64,000 nucleotides of DNA from Mugil cephalus (taxonomy: Eukaryota; Chordata; Actinopteri; Mugiliformes; Mugilidae). A program made the position numbers and the translations under genes. A model generated the notes under the pieces. That model saw nothing but the letters and a program-made list of their open reading frames with translations, was not told the origin of the DNA and ran no database searches. Numbering within the stretch: the first letter of the stretch is position 1; each line of letters opens with the position of its first letter. Of this stretch, positions 47,370 through 59,839 are shown in pieces. The stretch lies in NCBI RefSeq assembly GCF_022458985.1, contig NC_061770.1, positions 37,677,599 to 37,741,598 on the forward strand. Direction: 5' to 3'.

Positions 47370-48289
47370 ATTAATTTCAACCTCTTTTCTGATTTTTAAG
47401 CACATTTCCTGACATGTACTACACCATCATAACTGTCTGTTGACGCAGTTTTTCATTTTGAAAGAGCTGTTTGTACTTTTTCTAAACACCTGTACGCCAG
47501 TTTACACTCCAGAGTAACATGTGTCACTGTGATAGGTAGGTGTGAGTATGTGTGATAACATCTAACATCAAGTCACATCTATTAGACACATACAAACTGA
47601 ACTCACTCTCTCTGTCGCCTGTAGCAAAGTGAAACTTGCACACAGCCCCATATCAAAGCATGCTCTCTGGTGGCTGCACATTTTAAGCCATGACAGAGTA
47701 TGTCAAAACCACACCAGGTGAAGGTCACATCGTTCTTTACTGTGTACATTTGAAGCTACTAAGCCTTGCAAAGAAGACGTTGCAAAGAGTATTCCAATAT
47801 TATCAATTAGTAAAGATTAACAACGGTTACGTTGAAAAGGAATTCATTTCTCCTGAATGATGAACATTTTTGTTGCTTTTCAAGTTAAGTTTAAGTATAT
47901 TGTAGTCAGTAATGTTAAACCACACACAGTGTGTGTATAAGTAGTATCCACTTCTATAAAAACACAACTGTTAGATATCTGATTTGACATTTGAATGGGC
48001 AGGTCCTCACAGACTACACTTCCTTATTCTTCAATGTTTTATAGAGACTGATACATCAGTTCTCGTCATTTAAGTTTTGTTTAAATGTCGCCTCAAGTCA
48101 TTTTTAGCAAGACCACATCATCCTCTTCTCCTTTCAGATGTTAATTCTCACCCATTTAAAAGAACTTAGACAGTGTCAGTCTGAGTGGACGTAGAAATGA
48201 AGAACCACCCCACCTCTTTAAGTTATGTACACTCTTAACTGGAGCACAGTTCAGTTACAATCATTGTAGTGGTGGAGTCTGTACGCACA
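47370..48289 (+). promoter_or_regulatory. Upstream module of R8
   Basis: The core at 47691-47728 has TGACA-GAGTA-TGTCA, AACCACAC, CAGGTG and AGGTCA, about 600 bases before the ATG. The CCACCCCACC box is at 48205, 85 bases before the ATG. Confidence 0.45.
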
Positions 48290-49595
48290 ATGGTGAACTT
48301 TATCTTGATACCAGCCTTACTCTGTACCTTCAGTAAGTACATATATTACATTTATCACTATAACTGCTAGTTGATGTTCTATACTATTCTATTCTATACT
48401 ATTCTATATGAACTGTTAAACATTTTTAAACATTTTTTATGCACTATGATACATGCCATCCTTACATCTACATCGCTGCTGCACTTCATATTGTATTTTT
48501 ATCTTATTTATCTGTAATTTTATTGCATTGTCCTGAGCCGTATGCATTGAAATTTTGTTCTGTATACACCCTGTGCATACAAAATGACAATTAAGTTAGT
48601 CTAAGTCTACTTTAATATACCAGAATTGATATTTACAAACATTTCATGAATGATCTCTTGTTTCAGGTTGGATCTCTGTCTCAGTCTCTGAGTTTTACAC
48701 AGTGGAGGTTCAGCCTGGTGATGAAGTCACACTGCTGTGCTCAAACTTAACCAGCGTTCCCTTGAGGATATTCTGGTTCAAACTGGTCAATGGACCCAAT
48801 ATCACCCGCATCTCGTCTATGCTGACATCTGATCAAAATGCTTTATTTCATGAGGGATTTGGCCCTGGCAGATTTCATATGACATCCAACACCACTACTC
48901 TCTTTCTGAACATTAAACTTGTGGATTCATCTGACTCTGGGCTGTACTTCTGTGGACTTGAAGAACAAGGCTCAGTAAAAGTCTCACTGATGGCTACAAA
49001 TTTAAAGGTTGAAGGTAAGATTACTATGAAGTACTTCTACATCAATAAGGACCCTTTTTCACACATGATGTACGTATATAAGTACTGACTAGAGCACACA
49101 AGAGGTAGCATATTTTATGCACAGTTTTATTATTTATCTTTCTTGTAGAAGTGCCAACTGATGGGTTTACAAATGTCACGACTGTGATCCTGGCAGGTGT
49201 AACAGTTTTCCTTCTTATAATTATCATATGTCTGGTCGTCAAAATACGGACACTTCATACAGGTATTTATGTGTTTTTATTTAAAATCTACATGCATGTT
49301 TATAGTTATTAACTGATGGATTTTCTGTTTCGGTCATTTAGCTCAACACGAGGAAGTGAATCCACAACAGACTGAGGTAATGACATTTTTACCTCAGATT
49401 AAGATGTTGCATGATTTCATTCTTTTAATAAGCGTTGTGTGAGATCAGTGACTGTAATTATTTTATTTTCAGAACGTGGGCTCTGATTCTCTCAACTACG
49501 CAGCTGTGAGTTTCCGTCCCAAAGCAAAGAGCAGCAGAAGGCCTGCAGCAGAGAGAGAACTAGAACCACATGTAGTGTACGCTGCCACAAGATAG
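48290..49595 (+). CDS. R8: V-Ig receptor with consensus ITIM
   Basis: Exons: 48290-48332, 48667-49014, 49149-49262, 49342-49376, 49473-49595; 220 residues, intact. The V domain differs from siblings in A-L-F-H-E-G-F-G-P-G-R-F-H-M (R9 has T-S-F-Y-D-G-F-G-T-G-R-F-N-M), which removes the N-M-T sequon; N-T-T remains. The loop before the last strand is short: C-G-L-E-E-Q-G-S. Exon 2 ends in K-V-E where most copies have K-V-Q. Tail motifs are L-N-Y-A-A-V and V-V-Y-A-A-T-R. The LINE fragment lies in intron 1 at 48380-48602. The polyadenylation signal AATAAA is near 49724. Confidence 0.9.
48380..48602 (+). mobile_element. LINE 3'-end fragment in intron 1 of R8
   Basis: Fullest copy of the insert shared by R7-R10, from ATACTATTCTATTCTATACT to AAAATGACAATTAAGTTAGT. 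It carries ATACATGCCATCCTTACATC, which R7 has lost to its AT microsatellite. Confidence 0.65.
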
Positions 49596-50309
49596 ACTCA
49601 AATAACTCAGCTCATCTCATGCTTTATCACAGTGAGCTGCTTGTGGGCCGTTTGTGTGGCTGGTGGATGAGAGACTCGTGTGAGGCCATTAAAAAAAAAA
49701 AAAAAAAACAATGTAATTTTGTAATAAAGATTTTATGTTCATGCAATTTTGTGTCTTCCCTACATTTTCAATTGTAATATTCTGAGAGCAGAATAATGTG
49801 ACAGACATTAGATGGAGGTGGAGTCACTTAGGTCTGTGATGTCAGGACAGATCATCTTTTAGTGTGAGAGAGTGTCTGCTGTCTGTAGAGAATCAGAGAG
49901 ATCACAGTCTAATGTTAACAGGAAGACTGTGGTCTGACTACAACTCAAAGCCACGAGGCCACTCTGACAAACACAAAAAAACAAGAAGATTTTGACAAAA
50001 CTTAAGAAGAAAACCATCATTTAATCACCTAGTGTCTCCATTTGTGTGTTAAATATGCAGCAAATACAACAATGCAGTTCTGTGCATAAATTTGTGTTGG
50101 TAACAAAGTTGAGGTCAGAAGGAATATCTTCAACCGCACAAAGTCTAACACCCCCCCACACACACCCCCCATACACACACACACACACTCTTCATCACAA
50201 TCACATGATGACAATAGCAGTAGCAGGATATTTGAATTTAAATTAGGTTCAAGGTCGTGGGTGATTTTTCTGTGACTCCACCTCTTCAAAGCCCTTCATA
50301 GGCAGCACT
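49596..50309. other. R8 conserved 3' flank
   Basis: Shared 3' block at about 49800-49985, then a short CCCCCCC/CA patch near 50151-50188 that matches the R6 unit. No gene. Confidence 0.55.
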
Positions 50310-51362
50310 CTGTTGCCTCCCGCTGTGAGAGCTGTGTGTCTGTTTTTGGCTTCCTCACACGTCATCATGTACATTGCAGGTAACGTTGCAGTTTGTTGAT
50401 GACCTGAAGAATGGACCGGTCAAACCCCTGATCTTTCAAAAGGTTGCTATTAAAATTAGAATCACTGTGTCGTCAACAGAGCCCGATATTTGCCGCCAAA
50501 TCTTCTCTTTTCCTCAGATGCAGAGCCATGCGGGTCGCCAGACACTTTTTACTGGGGCACGAGCCCCGGTAAACACGCGTTGTGCCTCCCTTTAAAATTC
50601 CAGTTGAAATTTCACGAATGAGTCCATTTTTCTTCACAGAGAGTTTATAATCACAGAATAATATCCGAACCCCTGCGCTATGACTGACGTGTTTAGGAGT
50701 AGCCCCTCCCCACCACAGCAGATACTGAATGGAACGGACGACATGTAACGCGCAAAATTTAAATACTCTACAAACATTGCCGCGGTTCATAGATACAGAT
50801 GTCTTGTCAGTGGACAGCCTGGCTGGCGTCATGGACATCAGACAGTTCTTTACAAACAGAGGGGATCCAGACAAAGAAACAGGGAGAAGGTGAAATGTGA
50901 ATGAGAGGGAGAAGGTGGGTATAGCTTTTTTTGCACTAAGCCAGAAGTAAATGGGAATCATTGACTTGGGATTCAGTAGAACGATCATTGTAGGCTACAA
51001 TTTGCACAAGTCAAACTTGACATCTTACCAAAGATCATTAGATCCATGTCGCATAGTGTGTCTGCAATAGTTTGACTGCAATAGTTTGACTGCTAAAATC
51101 GTAGTGTATAGAGGCCATTCATTTATTTAATACCACCCCTGTTTCTTACCAATAATTTAATTTGGTGGGGTCAGGGTGGGGGCCTGTGCCCCTGTAAAGC
51201 TGCAGGCCTAGCAACGCCCCTGTGCAGTGTGCTGCCATGATCGTTAAAAAAGTGTGGGAGATCGCTATACAAGCTGTATATAAATATAGTCGCACAGTCG
51301 CCATGCACCTTCCATTAACGATCTAAATAACACGTTTAATTTGTTTAATTCAAAAAATGAAC
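50310..51362. mobile_element. hAT (TTF/ZMYM-like) relic, second copy
   Basis: Same block as 38487-39540, in the same place of the unit, with the M-D-I-R-Q-F-F frame near 50831 and GGCCTAGCAACGCCCCTG near 51206-51223. An extra GAGTTTATAATCACAGA near 50641 sets it apart from the R6 copy. It came by segmental duplication, not by a new insertion. Confidence 0.6.
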
Positions 51363-51812
51363 AAAAATCTCAGCCTCAGTGAGTAATAAACTGTTGCACA
51401 GAACCAAGTGCATTGCTGACTACACTAATACGAAAGCATTACTCAGGATTTTGTCATTTTATCAACCCAAGGATCATCAGGCATGTGATGTTTGTTTCAG
51501 GTTGTATCTCTGTCTCACTTTCTGAGGAGGTTCAGTCTGATGAAGAAGTCACACTGCTGTGCTCCAACTTTAGTACTGTTCCCTCACAGGTTTACTGGTT
51601 CAGAGTCGCCAAGAGGTCCGAGCTCCGCTGTGTCTGCTTCATGTTTGACTCTGTTCACTCTGCTTCATACAGCGATGGATTTAAAAACGGAAAATTTGCG
51701 TTACTTCCAACGTGTCCACTGTCTTTTACAAAATCCAATCGCTGTATTCATCTGACTCTGGACTATATTTCTGTGGCTTTTACATATTCAGCATGAATCC
51801 TGTTGATATGTA
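51363..51812 (+). pseudogene. P8: broken companion receptor
   Basis: The signal exon is reduced to ATCTCAGCCTCAGTGAG. The V exon starts at 51501 (C-I-S-V-S-L-S-E-E-V-Q-S) and stays open through F-K-N-G-K-F, keeping the first Ig Cys, then shifts frame: the S-N-V-S-T-V-F stretch is damaged. The GGACTATATTTCTGTGGC motif for the second Cys is present in another frame. Membrane and tail exons are absent; the sequence passes into the AACTGTCTGTCCAGTGTTTT block. Confidence 0.75.
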
Positions 51813-53540
51813 ACTGTCTGTCCAGTGTTTTCTAAAGAACAAAAAGTCTGTAGTTGAAGGAAGATGAAATTCCAATGACACAAAGGACTGTCCAGAGTCT
51901 TCTATGGAGAGACTTAGATGTGGTCAGTCTCTCCGTCTCTAACAGGTCACAATGGCATTAGTACCATTTTGATGGGTAAACAACTGGTAAATGACAACTA
52001 TTATCTGCTAAATAGCTGAAAAATAGTTCACAAACCAGTGCAGAATAGTAGTACATGCATGTAAAATGTATCTGCACGTGTACACCTACAAAACAAGTAG
52101 AATCAAACAAGAGTGGACAGGAAGGACAGTGTGTTACATGTTCATAATGTTGCACACAATAATGCATTTAGACAATCTGTAGTGCATGGATCTGATGTCA
52201 GAGTGGCTAAGCACTTATGCCACATATCTGGTAGTTTATAACGTCTAGGGAATGTCAGGGTGAAGGGTTTTGAGCAAAGACCTAAATGCAGGACAAAAGA
52301 TAAGGCAGGGGTACAAACCAAAAAGGAATAACTAATAAACACAAAACGTAAGGTACTGCAGATGAGATGTATTTCAAATCACAAGAATCAAAAGGAATCA
52401 TTACCGTGACAAAGGACAAAGAAATGTGGCAAGACAACTATAATAAGATGTGAGGACTTAAGCAGAAATGACACAACAGGGAACAGAGGGAAGACAGGGC
52501 TCTATATACGCACATGGGCAGAGGGATAACGAGACACAGGTGAAACTAATGAGGATGGAGCACACGAGGAGAAACCAATAAACAGTCAAGGAAAACTCAG
52601 GAAGAAACAACAAACAGGAAACCAAGAAACTCACCAAAATAAAACAAAAATCAGAACATGATCATGAAAAAACAAAACAAAAAAATAAAATCAGAATTGT
52701 GACAGGGAAGAAGAGGCAGCAGTTCTGTATCAGAGCTCCAGCTGTTTGCCCTCAGATCCAACGTTGTTTTTCTCGTTTTTCTTCTGTTTTTCCATTTTCC
52801 ATCTTCAGTTAAACCTCTGTCGTCTACTCACGTTTTGTTTATCCTCTGGTAACCATCGAAAATGGTGACGAGGGGAATGTCATTCATGTGACTGACGAAG
52901 ATTGATACCTAGTTCATGAAAAATGAAAAGCAAGTTCTGTAGGAGAACTAAATGAAGTTCCCACCCATTTCTGACAGGGACATACAGCATCTTCATGTTT
53001 CCTCAATAAATGTTCCTTCTTCTCCATTTCTCCTTTACTATAATGTCAGTCACACATTCTTCCTTTTGGGTTGCTTACCTCTTTTTGACCAGTGTGTATA
53101 TATCCTTCTTTCTCTGTCAGATCAGTTTTTAAACAACAAACAATACATTCCTGCTTTTTTCACATTGCACTTCTAACCTTTTAAAGTTTTACTAACGTGC
53201 AGAGCAACACAGTGCATCTGACCGCACTTGATGTGACTTCCCGTAATGCACTGCAATAACACGGATGACAACAAACGTAGAAAATCTACACTCAGTCATG
53301 AAGGGGGGCGCTGTTTCACTACTTTGAAGAAACTGGGATGGGGAGGAGTTATAAAACTCAGACCCAACTAACAAAATAATGATTAGTTAGTTAATGGGAC
53401 ATCTGCTAAATTTCCACTCACTGGATGAGTTTTTTTGTTTTATTTTGTTTTTTCACACGATTCTGAAAGAACGCACAAGGCTGCTTTGGGAAAGTCCCAC
53501 AATAAGAGCAGTTTCAGAATTAAAAAAAAAAAAAAATGCA
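51813..53540. other. Companion 3' flank, tail block and start block of the R9 unit
   Basis: Same order of blocks as 45589-47369, including ACATGGGCAGAGGGATAACG near 52512 and GGGGGGCGCTGTTTCACTAC near 53303. No gene is recognised. Confidence 0.5.
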
Positions 53541-54478
53541 ACAAGGTTGAGGAAATCAATTTCAACCACTTTTCTGATAAGCACATTTCCTGACATGCAC
53601 TACAGCATCATAACTGTCTGTTGTTTCGGTTTTTCATTTTGAAAGAGCTGTTTGTACATTTGCTGAACACCTGTACACCAGTTAACACTCCAGAGTGAAA
53701 GGTGTCACTGTGATAGGTTGGTATGAGTCCGTGTGATAACAAGTCACACGCAACAGACACATACAAACTGAACTTGCTCTCTCTGTTGCCTGTTGCAAAG
53801 TGACACTTGCACACAGCCTCATATCAAAGCATGTTCTCTGGAGGCTGCACATTTTAAGACATGACAGAATATGTCAAAACCACACCAGGTGAAGGTCACA
53901 TTGTTCTTTATCGTGTACATTTGAAGCTACTAAGCCCTGCAAACAAGAAGTTGCAAAGGGTATTCCAATATTATCAATTAATAAAGATTAACAATGGTTA
54001 CTTTGAAAAGGAATTAATTTCTCCTGAATGGTAAACGTAACTTGACAAGCAAAAAAAATATTCAAGTATATTGTAGTCAGTAATGTTAAACCACACACAG
54101 TGATGTGTGTGGAAGTAGTATCCACTTCTATAAAAACACAACTTTTAGATATCTGATTTGACATTTGAATGAGCAGGTCCTCACAGACTACACTTCCTTA
54201 TCCTGCAATGTTTTATAGAGACTGATACATCAGTTCTCGTCATTTAAGTTTTGTTTAAATGTAGTCTCAAGTCATTTTTAACTGGACCACGTAGTCCTGT
54301 TCTCCTTTCAGATGTTAATTCTCACCCATTCAAAAGAAGTTAGACAGTGGCAGTCTGAGCAGGCGTAGAAATGAAGAACCACCCCACCTCTTTAAGTTAC
54401 GTACGCTCTTAACTGGAGCACAGTTCAGTTACAATCATTGTAGTGGTGCAGTGGTTGTAGAGTCTTACTGTACGCACG
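53541..54478 (+). promoter_or_regulatory. Upstream module of R9
   Basis: The core at 53862-53899 has the perfect TGACA-GAATA-TGTCA, AACCACAC, CAGGTG and AGGTCA. The CCACCCCACC box is at 54379, 100 bases before the ATG because of a small extra piece (TGCAGTGGTTGTAGAG). Confidence 0.45.
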
Positions 54479-55785
54479 ATGGTGAACTTTACCTTGATAC
54501 CAGTGTTACTCTGCACCTTCAGTAAGTACATATATTACATTTATCACTGTAACTGCTAGCAGATGTTTATACTATTCTATTCTATACTATTCTATATGCA
54601 CTGTTAAACATTTTTAAACATTTGTTTTCGCACTATGATACATGCCATCCTTACATCTACATCGCTGCTGCACTTCATATTGTATTTTTATCTTATTTAT
54701 CTGTAATTGTATTGCATTGTCCTGAGCCATATGCAATGAAATTTCGTTCTGTATACACCCTGTGCATACACAATGACAATACAGTTAGTCTAAGTCTACT
54801 TTAACATAACGGAATTGATATTTACAAACATTTCATGAATAATCTTTTGTTTCAGGTTGGATTTCTGTCTCAGTCTCTGAGTTTTACACATTGGAGGTTC
54901 AGCCTGGTGAAGAAGTCACACTGCTGTGCTCCAACTTTACCAGCGCTCCCTTGAGAATATTCTGGTTCAAACTGGTCAATGGAGCCAATATCACCCGCAT
55001 CTCATCTATGTTAACATCTGATCAAAATACTTCATTTTATGATGGATTTGGCACTGGCAGATTTAATATGACATCAAACTCAACTACTCTCTTTCTGAAC
55101 ATCAAGCCTGTGGATTCATTTGACTCTGGGCTGTACTTCTGTGGACTTAACCAAGAACAAGGCTCAGTAAAAGTCTCACTGATGGCTACAAATTTAAAGG
55201 TTCCAGGTAAGATTACTATGAAGTACTTCTATGTCAATAAGGACCCTTTTTCACACAATATGCATATAAGGACTGACTTCAGCACACAAGAGGTAGAAAA
55301 TTTTATCCACAGTTTTATCATTTATCTTTTTCGTAGAAGTGCCAACTGATGAGTTCATAAGTATGACGACTGTGATCCTGGCCGGTGTAACAGTTTTCCT
55401 TCTTATAATCATCATCTGTCTGGTCGTCAAAATCCGGAAACTTCATACAGGTATTTATGTGTTTTTATTTAAAATCTATATGCAAATGTTTTTAGTTATC
55501 AACTGATGGATTTTGTGTTTCTGTCATTTAGCTCAACACGAGGAAGTGAATCCACAACACACTGAGGTAATGACATTTTTACCTCAGATTAATATCTTGC
55601 ATGATTTAATTCTTTTAATAAGCGATGTGTGAGATCAGTGACTGTAATTATTTTATTTTCAGAACGTGGCCTCTGATTCTCTCAACTACGCAGCTGTGAG
55701 TTTCCGTCCCAAAGCAAAGAGCAGCAGAAGGCCTGCAGCAGAGAGAGAACTGGAACCACATGTAGCGTACGCTGCCACAAGATAG
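54479..55785 (+). CDS. R9: V-Ig receptor with consensus ITIM
   Basis: Exons: 54479-54521, 54856-55206, 55337-55450, 55532-55566, 55663-55785; 221 residues, intact. The start context is CACGATGG in place of CACAATGG. V-domain differences: T-L-E-V (shared only with R10), S-A-P-L-R-I-F-W, G-A-N-I-T-R, and D-S-F-D-S-G-L-Y-F-C with Phe in place of Ser. The exon ends K-V-P. The membrane exon has F-I-S-M-T-T-V and K-I-R-K-L. The tail has N-V-A-S-D-S-L-N-Y-A-A-V and H-V-A-Y-A-A-T-R, the only copy with Ala before the last Tyr. The polyadenylation signal AATAAA is near 55899. Confidence 0.9.
54568..54792 (+). mobile_element. LINE 3'-end fragment in intron 1 of R9
   Basis: Same insert and position as in R8, ending CACAATGACAATACAGTTAG. 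R9 and R10 share ACACAATGACAATACAG where R7 and R8 have ACAAAATGACAAT. Confidence 0.65.
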
Positions 55786-56344
55786 ACTCAAAATTACTCA
55801 ACTCATGCTTTATCACAGTGAGCTGCTTGTGGGCCGTTTGTGTGGCTGGTGGACGAGAGATTACTGTGATGCCGTTAAAAAAAAATGTAATTTTGTAATA
55901 AAGATTTTATGTTCATGCAATTTTGTGTCGTCTCTACCTTTTCAATTGTAATATTCTGAGAGCAGAATAATGTGACAGACATTAGATGGAGGTGGAGTCA
56001 CTTAGGTCTGTGATGTCAGGACAGATCATCTTTTAGTGTGAGAGAGTGTCTGCTGTCTGTGGAGAATCAGAGAGATCAGAGTCTAATGTTAACAGGAAGA
56101 CTGTGGTCTGACTACAACTCAAAGCCACAAGGCCACTCTGACAAACACAGAAATACATCAGTTTTAAATAGATTAATTGACAAATGTAAAGAACAAAACA
56201 ATCATTTATCAACAATCTTCATTTGTGTGTTAAATATGCACCAAATACAAGAATACAGTCCTCTGTTAGCATAAAGATGCGCAACATACCAATAACAGTG
56301 TTGGTAGCAAAGCTGAGGTCAGAAGTGATATCTTCAACCACAGG
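55786..56344. other. R9 conserved 3' flank
   Basis: Shared 3' block at about 55975-56150. Nothing else recognised. The flank is cut off at about 56341, where a companion tail exon piece is joined on. Confidence 0.55.
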
Positions 56345-56409
56345 TGAGGAAGCAGGAGACCCATATCAGAGAGAGAAGTGGACCCCCATGCTCTTTATAG
56401 TGTCAACTG
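56345..56409 (+). pseudogene. P9: tail-exon remnant of a companion receptor
   Basis: GAGGAAGCAGGAGACCCATA and following bases match the end of P5 (32805-32870) and read A-L-Y-S-V-N then TGA. No signal, V or membrane exon is present in this unit. A deletion between the 3' flank and the last companion exon explains this. Confidence 0.7.
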
Positions 56410-57174
56410 AACTTAACTGACAGTCTGTTGTATTGGAGATGCTGCTTTTTGTGTGTAGTTGATGAGTTGCAGTTGATCTTGTGTACAAACTGTCAATCTT
56501 CTGGATCATTAAATTAAGTCTTTATTCCTACGTCTGTCTGTCCAGTGTTTTCGAAACAATATAAAATCTGTATTTGAGAGAAGATGAATCTCCAGTGTCA
56601 CAAAGGACTGTCCAGAGTCTCCTATTATGAAGAGGTTTGGATGTGGTCTGTCTATTAGCGCCATTTTGATGTGTAAACAGCTAGTAAACAACAACTACTA
56701 TCTGCTAGAAAAATAGCTCACAAACTAGCTGATAGCTAGTGAGCTATTTTTCTAGAGCTAGTTTGCTCCACATATCTAGCCAGAGATGTGGACAAAATAG
56801 CTCACAAACCAGTGCCCAGTGCAGAATAGTGTAGTGTGCGTGTGATGTGTGTACGCATGTATACCTGTGCATGCGTATACATGTGTGCATGAATGTAGAC
56901 CTACAAAACAAGCAGAAGCAACTGCAATGTCTGAGTTTTTAATGCATTTGAACCTTATTTAACATTAAAGTGCATATATGACATTTTACATAACTCTGGT
57001 GTTATTGACTGCTGCTCTTCAACACGCTGACAAGCCAATAGCGGATATAAATCAAATGAAAGTACACTTTAGAGAACAACAAACGTGCAAAGTGAAAACT
57101 ATGCTGTGATCATCACAGCATCATTACTTAATGATGATCAGCATCAAGTTTTGTAACCCTTGCTCTCTGGTTTA
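56410..57174. other. Companion 3' flank with a local inverted repeat
   Basis: Matches the block after P5 (TGTCTGTCCAGTGTTTTC, ATTTTGATGTGTAAACA). It contains the palindrome at 56705-56755. From about 57010 the GCTGACAAGCCAATA tail block begins and is cut by the LINE. Confidence 0.5.
56705..56755. repeat. 17-bp perfect inverted repeat unique to the R9 unit
   Basis: CTAGAAAAATAGCTCAC (56705-56721) and GTGAGCTATTTTTCTAG (56739-56755) with a 17-base loop. The other units have only the left arm or a variant of it (for example CTAGAAAAATAGACCAC in the P5 flank), so the right arm was made locally. Confidence 0.85.
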
Positions 57175-58985
57175 TACGATAAATAAGATAGAATAAAATA
57201 AGATAAGATGTGCCTTCATTCATCCCACAATGGGGAAATACTCATTGTTAACAGCAGTAAGACATTCAGGGAAGGAACGACCTGCGGTGCTGCTCCTTTG
57301 CACAATGTGAGTGAAGAAGCCTGGCACTGATGGAGCTTTCCAGGGCTCTGACAGTCTCATACAGGGGATGGGAGGTGTTTTTCATGGCTGGTGACAGCTT
57401 CACCAATACCCTTCTGTCCCCCACCACCTCCACAGGCTCAAAACTGCAGCACAGTACCAAGCAGCTTTCTTCACTAGCTTGTTCAGACTTTTTCCCTTTG
57501 CTGCCATGATGCCGTGCTCCAGCAGACCACACCATAAAAGATGGCCGACGCAACCACAGAGTCATAGAAGGTCCTCAGGAGGGCGCCCTGCACTCCAAGG
57601 GACCTCAGTCTCCACAGCAGGTGGAGTCTGCTTTGGCCCTTCCTTTATAGTGCTTGAGTGTTGTCAATCTAGTCTAGATTCTTGTTTAGGTGAACACCCT
57701 AGTGCCTGTAAGAGTCCACTGTCTGTTCCCTGGATGTTCACTGGTGGCGGGGAAGTGGCTTTGCTCTGGCGGAAGTCCACAACCAGCACTTCGGTTTTTC
57801 CCGCATTAATCCGGAGGTGGTTCCACTGGCACCAAGCCACAAAGTTCTGGTTCAGTTCTCGGTACTCCCTTTCATCTCCATTGTTGTTGATGAGACCAAC
57901 GATGCCTGAGTCGTCCAAGAACTTCTGTAGGTGACAGTTGGTTGTGTGGTGGGTGAAGTCGGCAGTGTAGATGGTGAAGAGGAGATGGGCCAGGAGTGTC
58001 CCCTGTGCTGCAGATCACTGTCAAACACATAGTCCTTTGTCCTCACAAACTGTGGGTCTGTTGGGCAGGAAGTCCAGGAGCCAGACTGACAGCTGTTGGT
58101 GCACCCATGCATGGTTCAGCTTGTCCCTCAGGAGTTCTGGCTGAATGGTGTTAAAGGCACTGGAGAAATCATAGAACATGATTCTCACAGTGCTTCCAGA
58201 CTTCTCCAGGTGGGACAAGGATCTCTGCATGAGGAAGATGACAGAGTCTTCAACCCCGATGCCAGGCTGGTAGGCGAATTGCAATGGGTCAGCAGTTGTT
58301 GGATGACCAACCTCTTTAGGGCCTTTGCAAGGTGGGCTGTTAGAGCCACTGGTCGGTAGTCGTTGAAGTCGCTGGGACGAAATGACATGGGCACTGGTAC
58401 CATGCAGGATGACTTCCACAGCAGTGGTACCTTCTGCAACCTCAGGCTCATGTTGAAGAGGTGCTTCACAATCCCACACAGTTGGCTGGCGCAGGATTTG
58501 AGGAGCCTAGAGCTGATGCCATCTGGATCCGTTGCCTTCTTGACCTTTAGCCTGGCCAGTTCTCTTTCTACCTGGGCTAAGGAGAGCACCATGCTGGGTG
58601 GAGGGCGGTGGGTGTGCTGGGGTGTTGTAGAGGAGCTGTAGGGAGGGGGGCGGGGGTGGGAGGGGCAGTGGGTGCACATGGAGGTTGCGGAGGAGGGGCT
58701 GCGATGGTTGAGGACGTGGCAGCCAAGGTTCCAGTCGGGGGAACCTGCACCCGGTCTGGTTGGGTGAGGGGAGGGGTGACTGGTTGGTTGAATCTGTTGG
58801 AGAACCTGTTCAGGTCGTTCACCCACTCCTGGTCTCTGGCCAGCTCAGGTCTAGAATTATTGTGTCCTGAGATGGTTTTCAGACTCCTCCAGACATCGTT
58901 CTGCTGCAGCTGGTCTTCCATCCTCCTCCTGTAGCTGCCTTTTCTTGCCTTTATGACACAGACCCTGCACCTAGCCACTGGAAAA
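57175..58985 (-). mobile_element. Rex1/CR1-like LINE, 5'-truncated and decayed
   Basis: On the minus strand the order is: a basic region (K-A-R-K-G-S-Y-R-R-R near 58940), reverse transcriptase start (K-A-T-D-P-D-G-I-S about 58520; D-F-N-D-Y-R-P-V-A-L about 58350), D-F-S-S-A-F-N-T-I-Q-P (about 58150), a damaged catalytic region (D-D-S-G-I-V-G about 57915), W-C-Q-W-N-H-L-R-I-N (about 57830), and a C-terminal C-A-K-E-Q-H-R-R-S-F-L-P (about 57275). The 3' end is an A/T-rich TCTTATCTTATTTTATTC-type tail at 57175-57215. Several frame breaks are present and the endonuclease part is missing. The family name rests on recall of fish Rex1 proteins. Confidence 0.8.
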
Positions 58986-59839
58986 TGAGCTTCAATGGAC
59001 TTATACCATATACCAGATAATTTGTGATTTCAAGGAAAGAGGAGGCAGCGATTCTGTGTTGGAGCTTAAGCTGTCTGCCCTCAGATCGAGCGGATCAATA
59101 TCATGAGTTCTCAGTATCTGCTTGTTTTTCTTCTGTTTTTCCATTTTCTATCATCAGTTAAACCTCCCCTGTCATCTGCTACGGTTTTGATTATTCTCCA
59201 GTAACCATCGAAAATGGAGATGGTTGGCGTGCCATTCACGTACTGACAAAGACCGACACCATTGTCCTACTTTATGAAAAGCAGGTTATGTAGCAATGGA
59301 GAACTAAATGAAGCTCACATTTATTTCTGACAGGGACATACAGCATCTTCATGTTTCTTCAATAAATATTCCTTCTTTGCCAGTTCTCCTTTACTGAATT
59401 GTCCAGTCACACATTCTTCCTTTTGGGTTGCTTACCTCTTTGACCAGTGGGTATATATTAGATGTTTTTACTGTCTTTCTCTACCAGATCATCTTTATAT
59501 TCTGACCTGAGTGTTTGTTCTTGCTTGTTAAGAAGAACTTGTCATGACATGAGAATACGCCAGTACAATACAATGTATGACCACACACGAAGAATATCTA
59601 CACATTGTCATGCACGGGGGCACTGTTTCAGTACTTTGAGGAAACTGTTTGAGTTTGTGAAATCATGGGGAGGAGTTATAAAACTCAGACTCAACTAACA
59701 ATGGGTCATTCGCTAAATTTCCATTCAGTCTTTTTTTTTTTTTCACACCATTCTGAAAAAACACTCGAGGCTGCTTTCGGAAAGTCCCACGATCAGAGCA
59801 GTTTCAGAAAAGAAATATGCAACAATCAAGGTTGATGAA
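58986..59839. other. Tail and start blocks of the R10 unit
   Basis: Resumes the array blocks: TTTTTCTTCTGTTTTTCCAT (59127), AACATCAAAATGG-type AACCATCGAAAATGG (59203), GGGTTGCTTACCTCTTTGAC (59423), GGGGGCACTGTTTCAGTACT (59616). No gene seen. Confidence 0.5.

Noticed and set aside
50473-50988. 171-residue minus-strand frame
   Set aside because: It is antisense to the hAT relic block, whose + strand carries the M-D-I-R-Q-F-F start; the related frame near 38876-39151 is broken up.
54622-54804. 60-residue + strand frame in intron 1 of R9
   Set aside because: It lies within the LINE 3'-end fragment and has no counterpart frame in R8 or R10.
58608-58934. Gly/Val-rich + strand frame of 108 residues
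   Set aside because: It is the complement of the LINE reverse-transcriptase region and has repeat-like composition.
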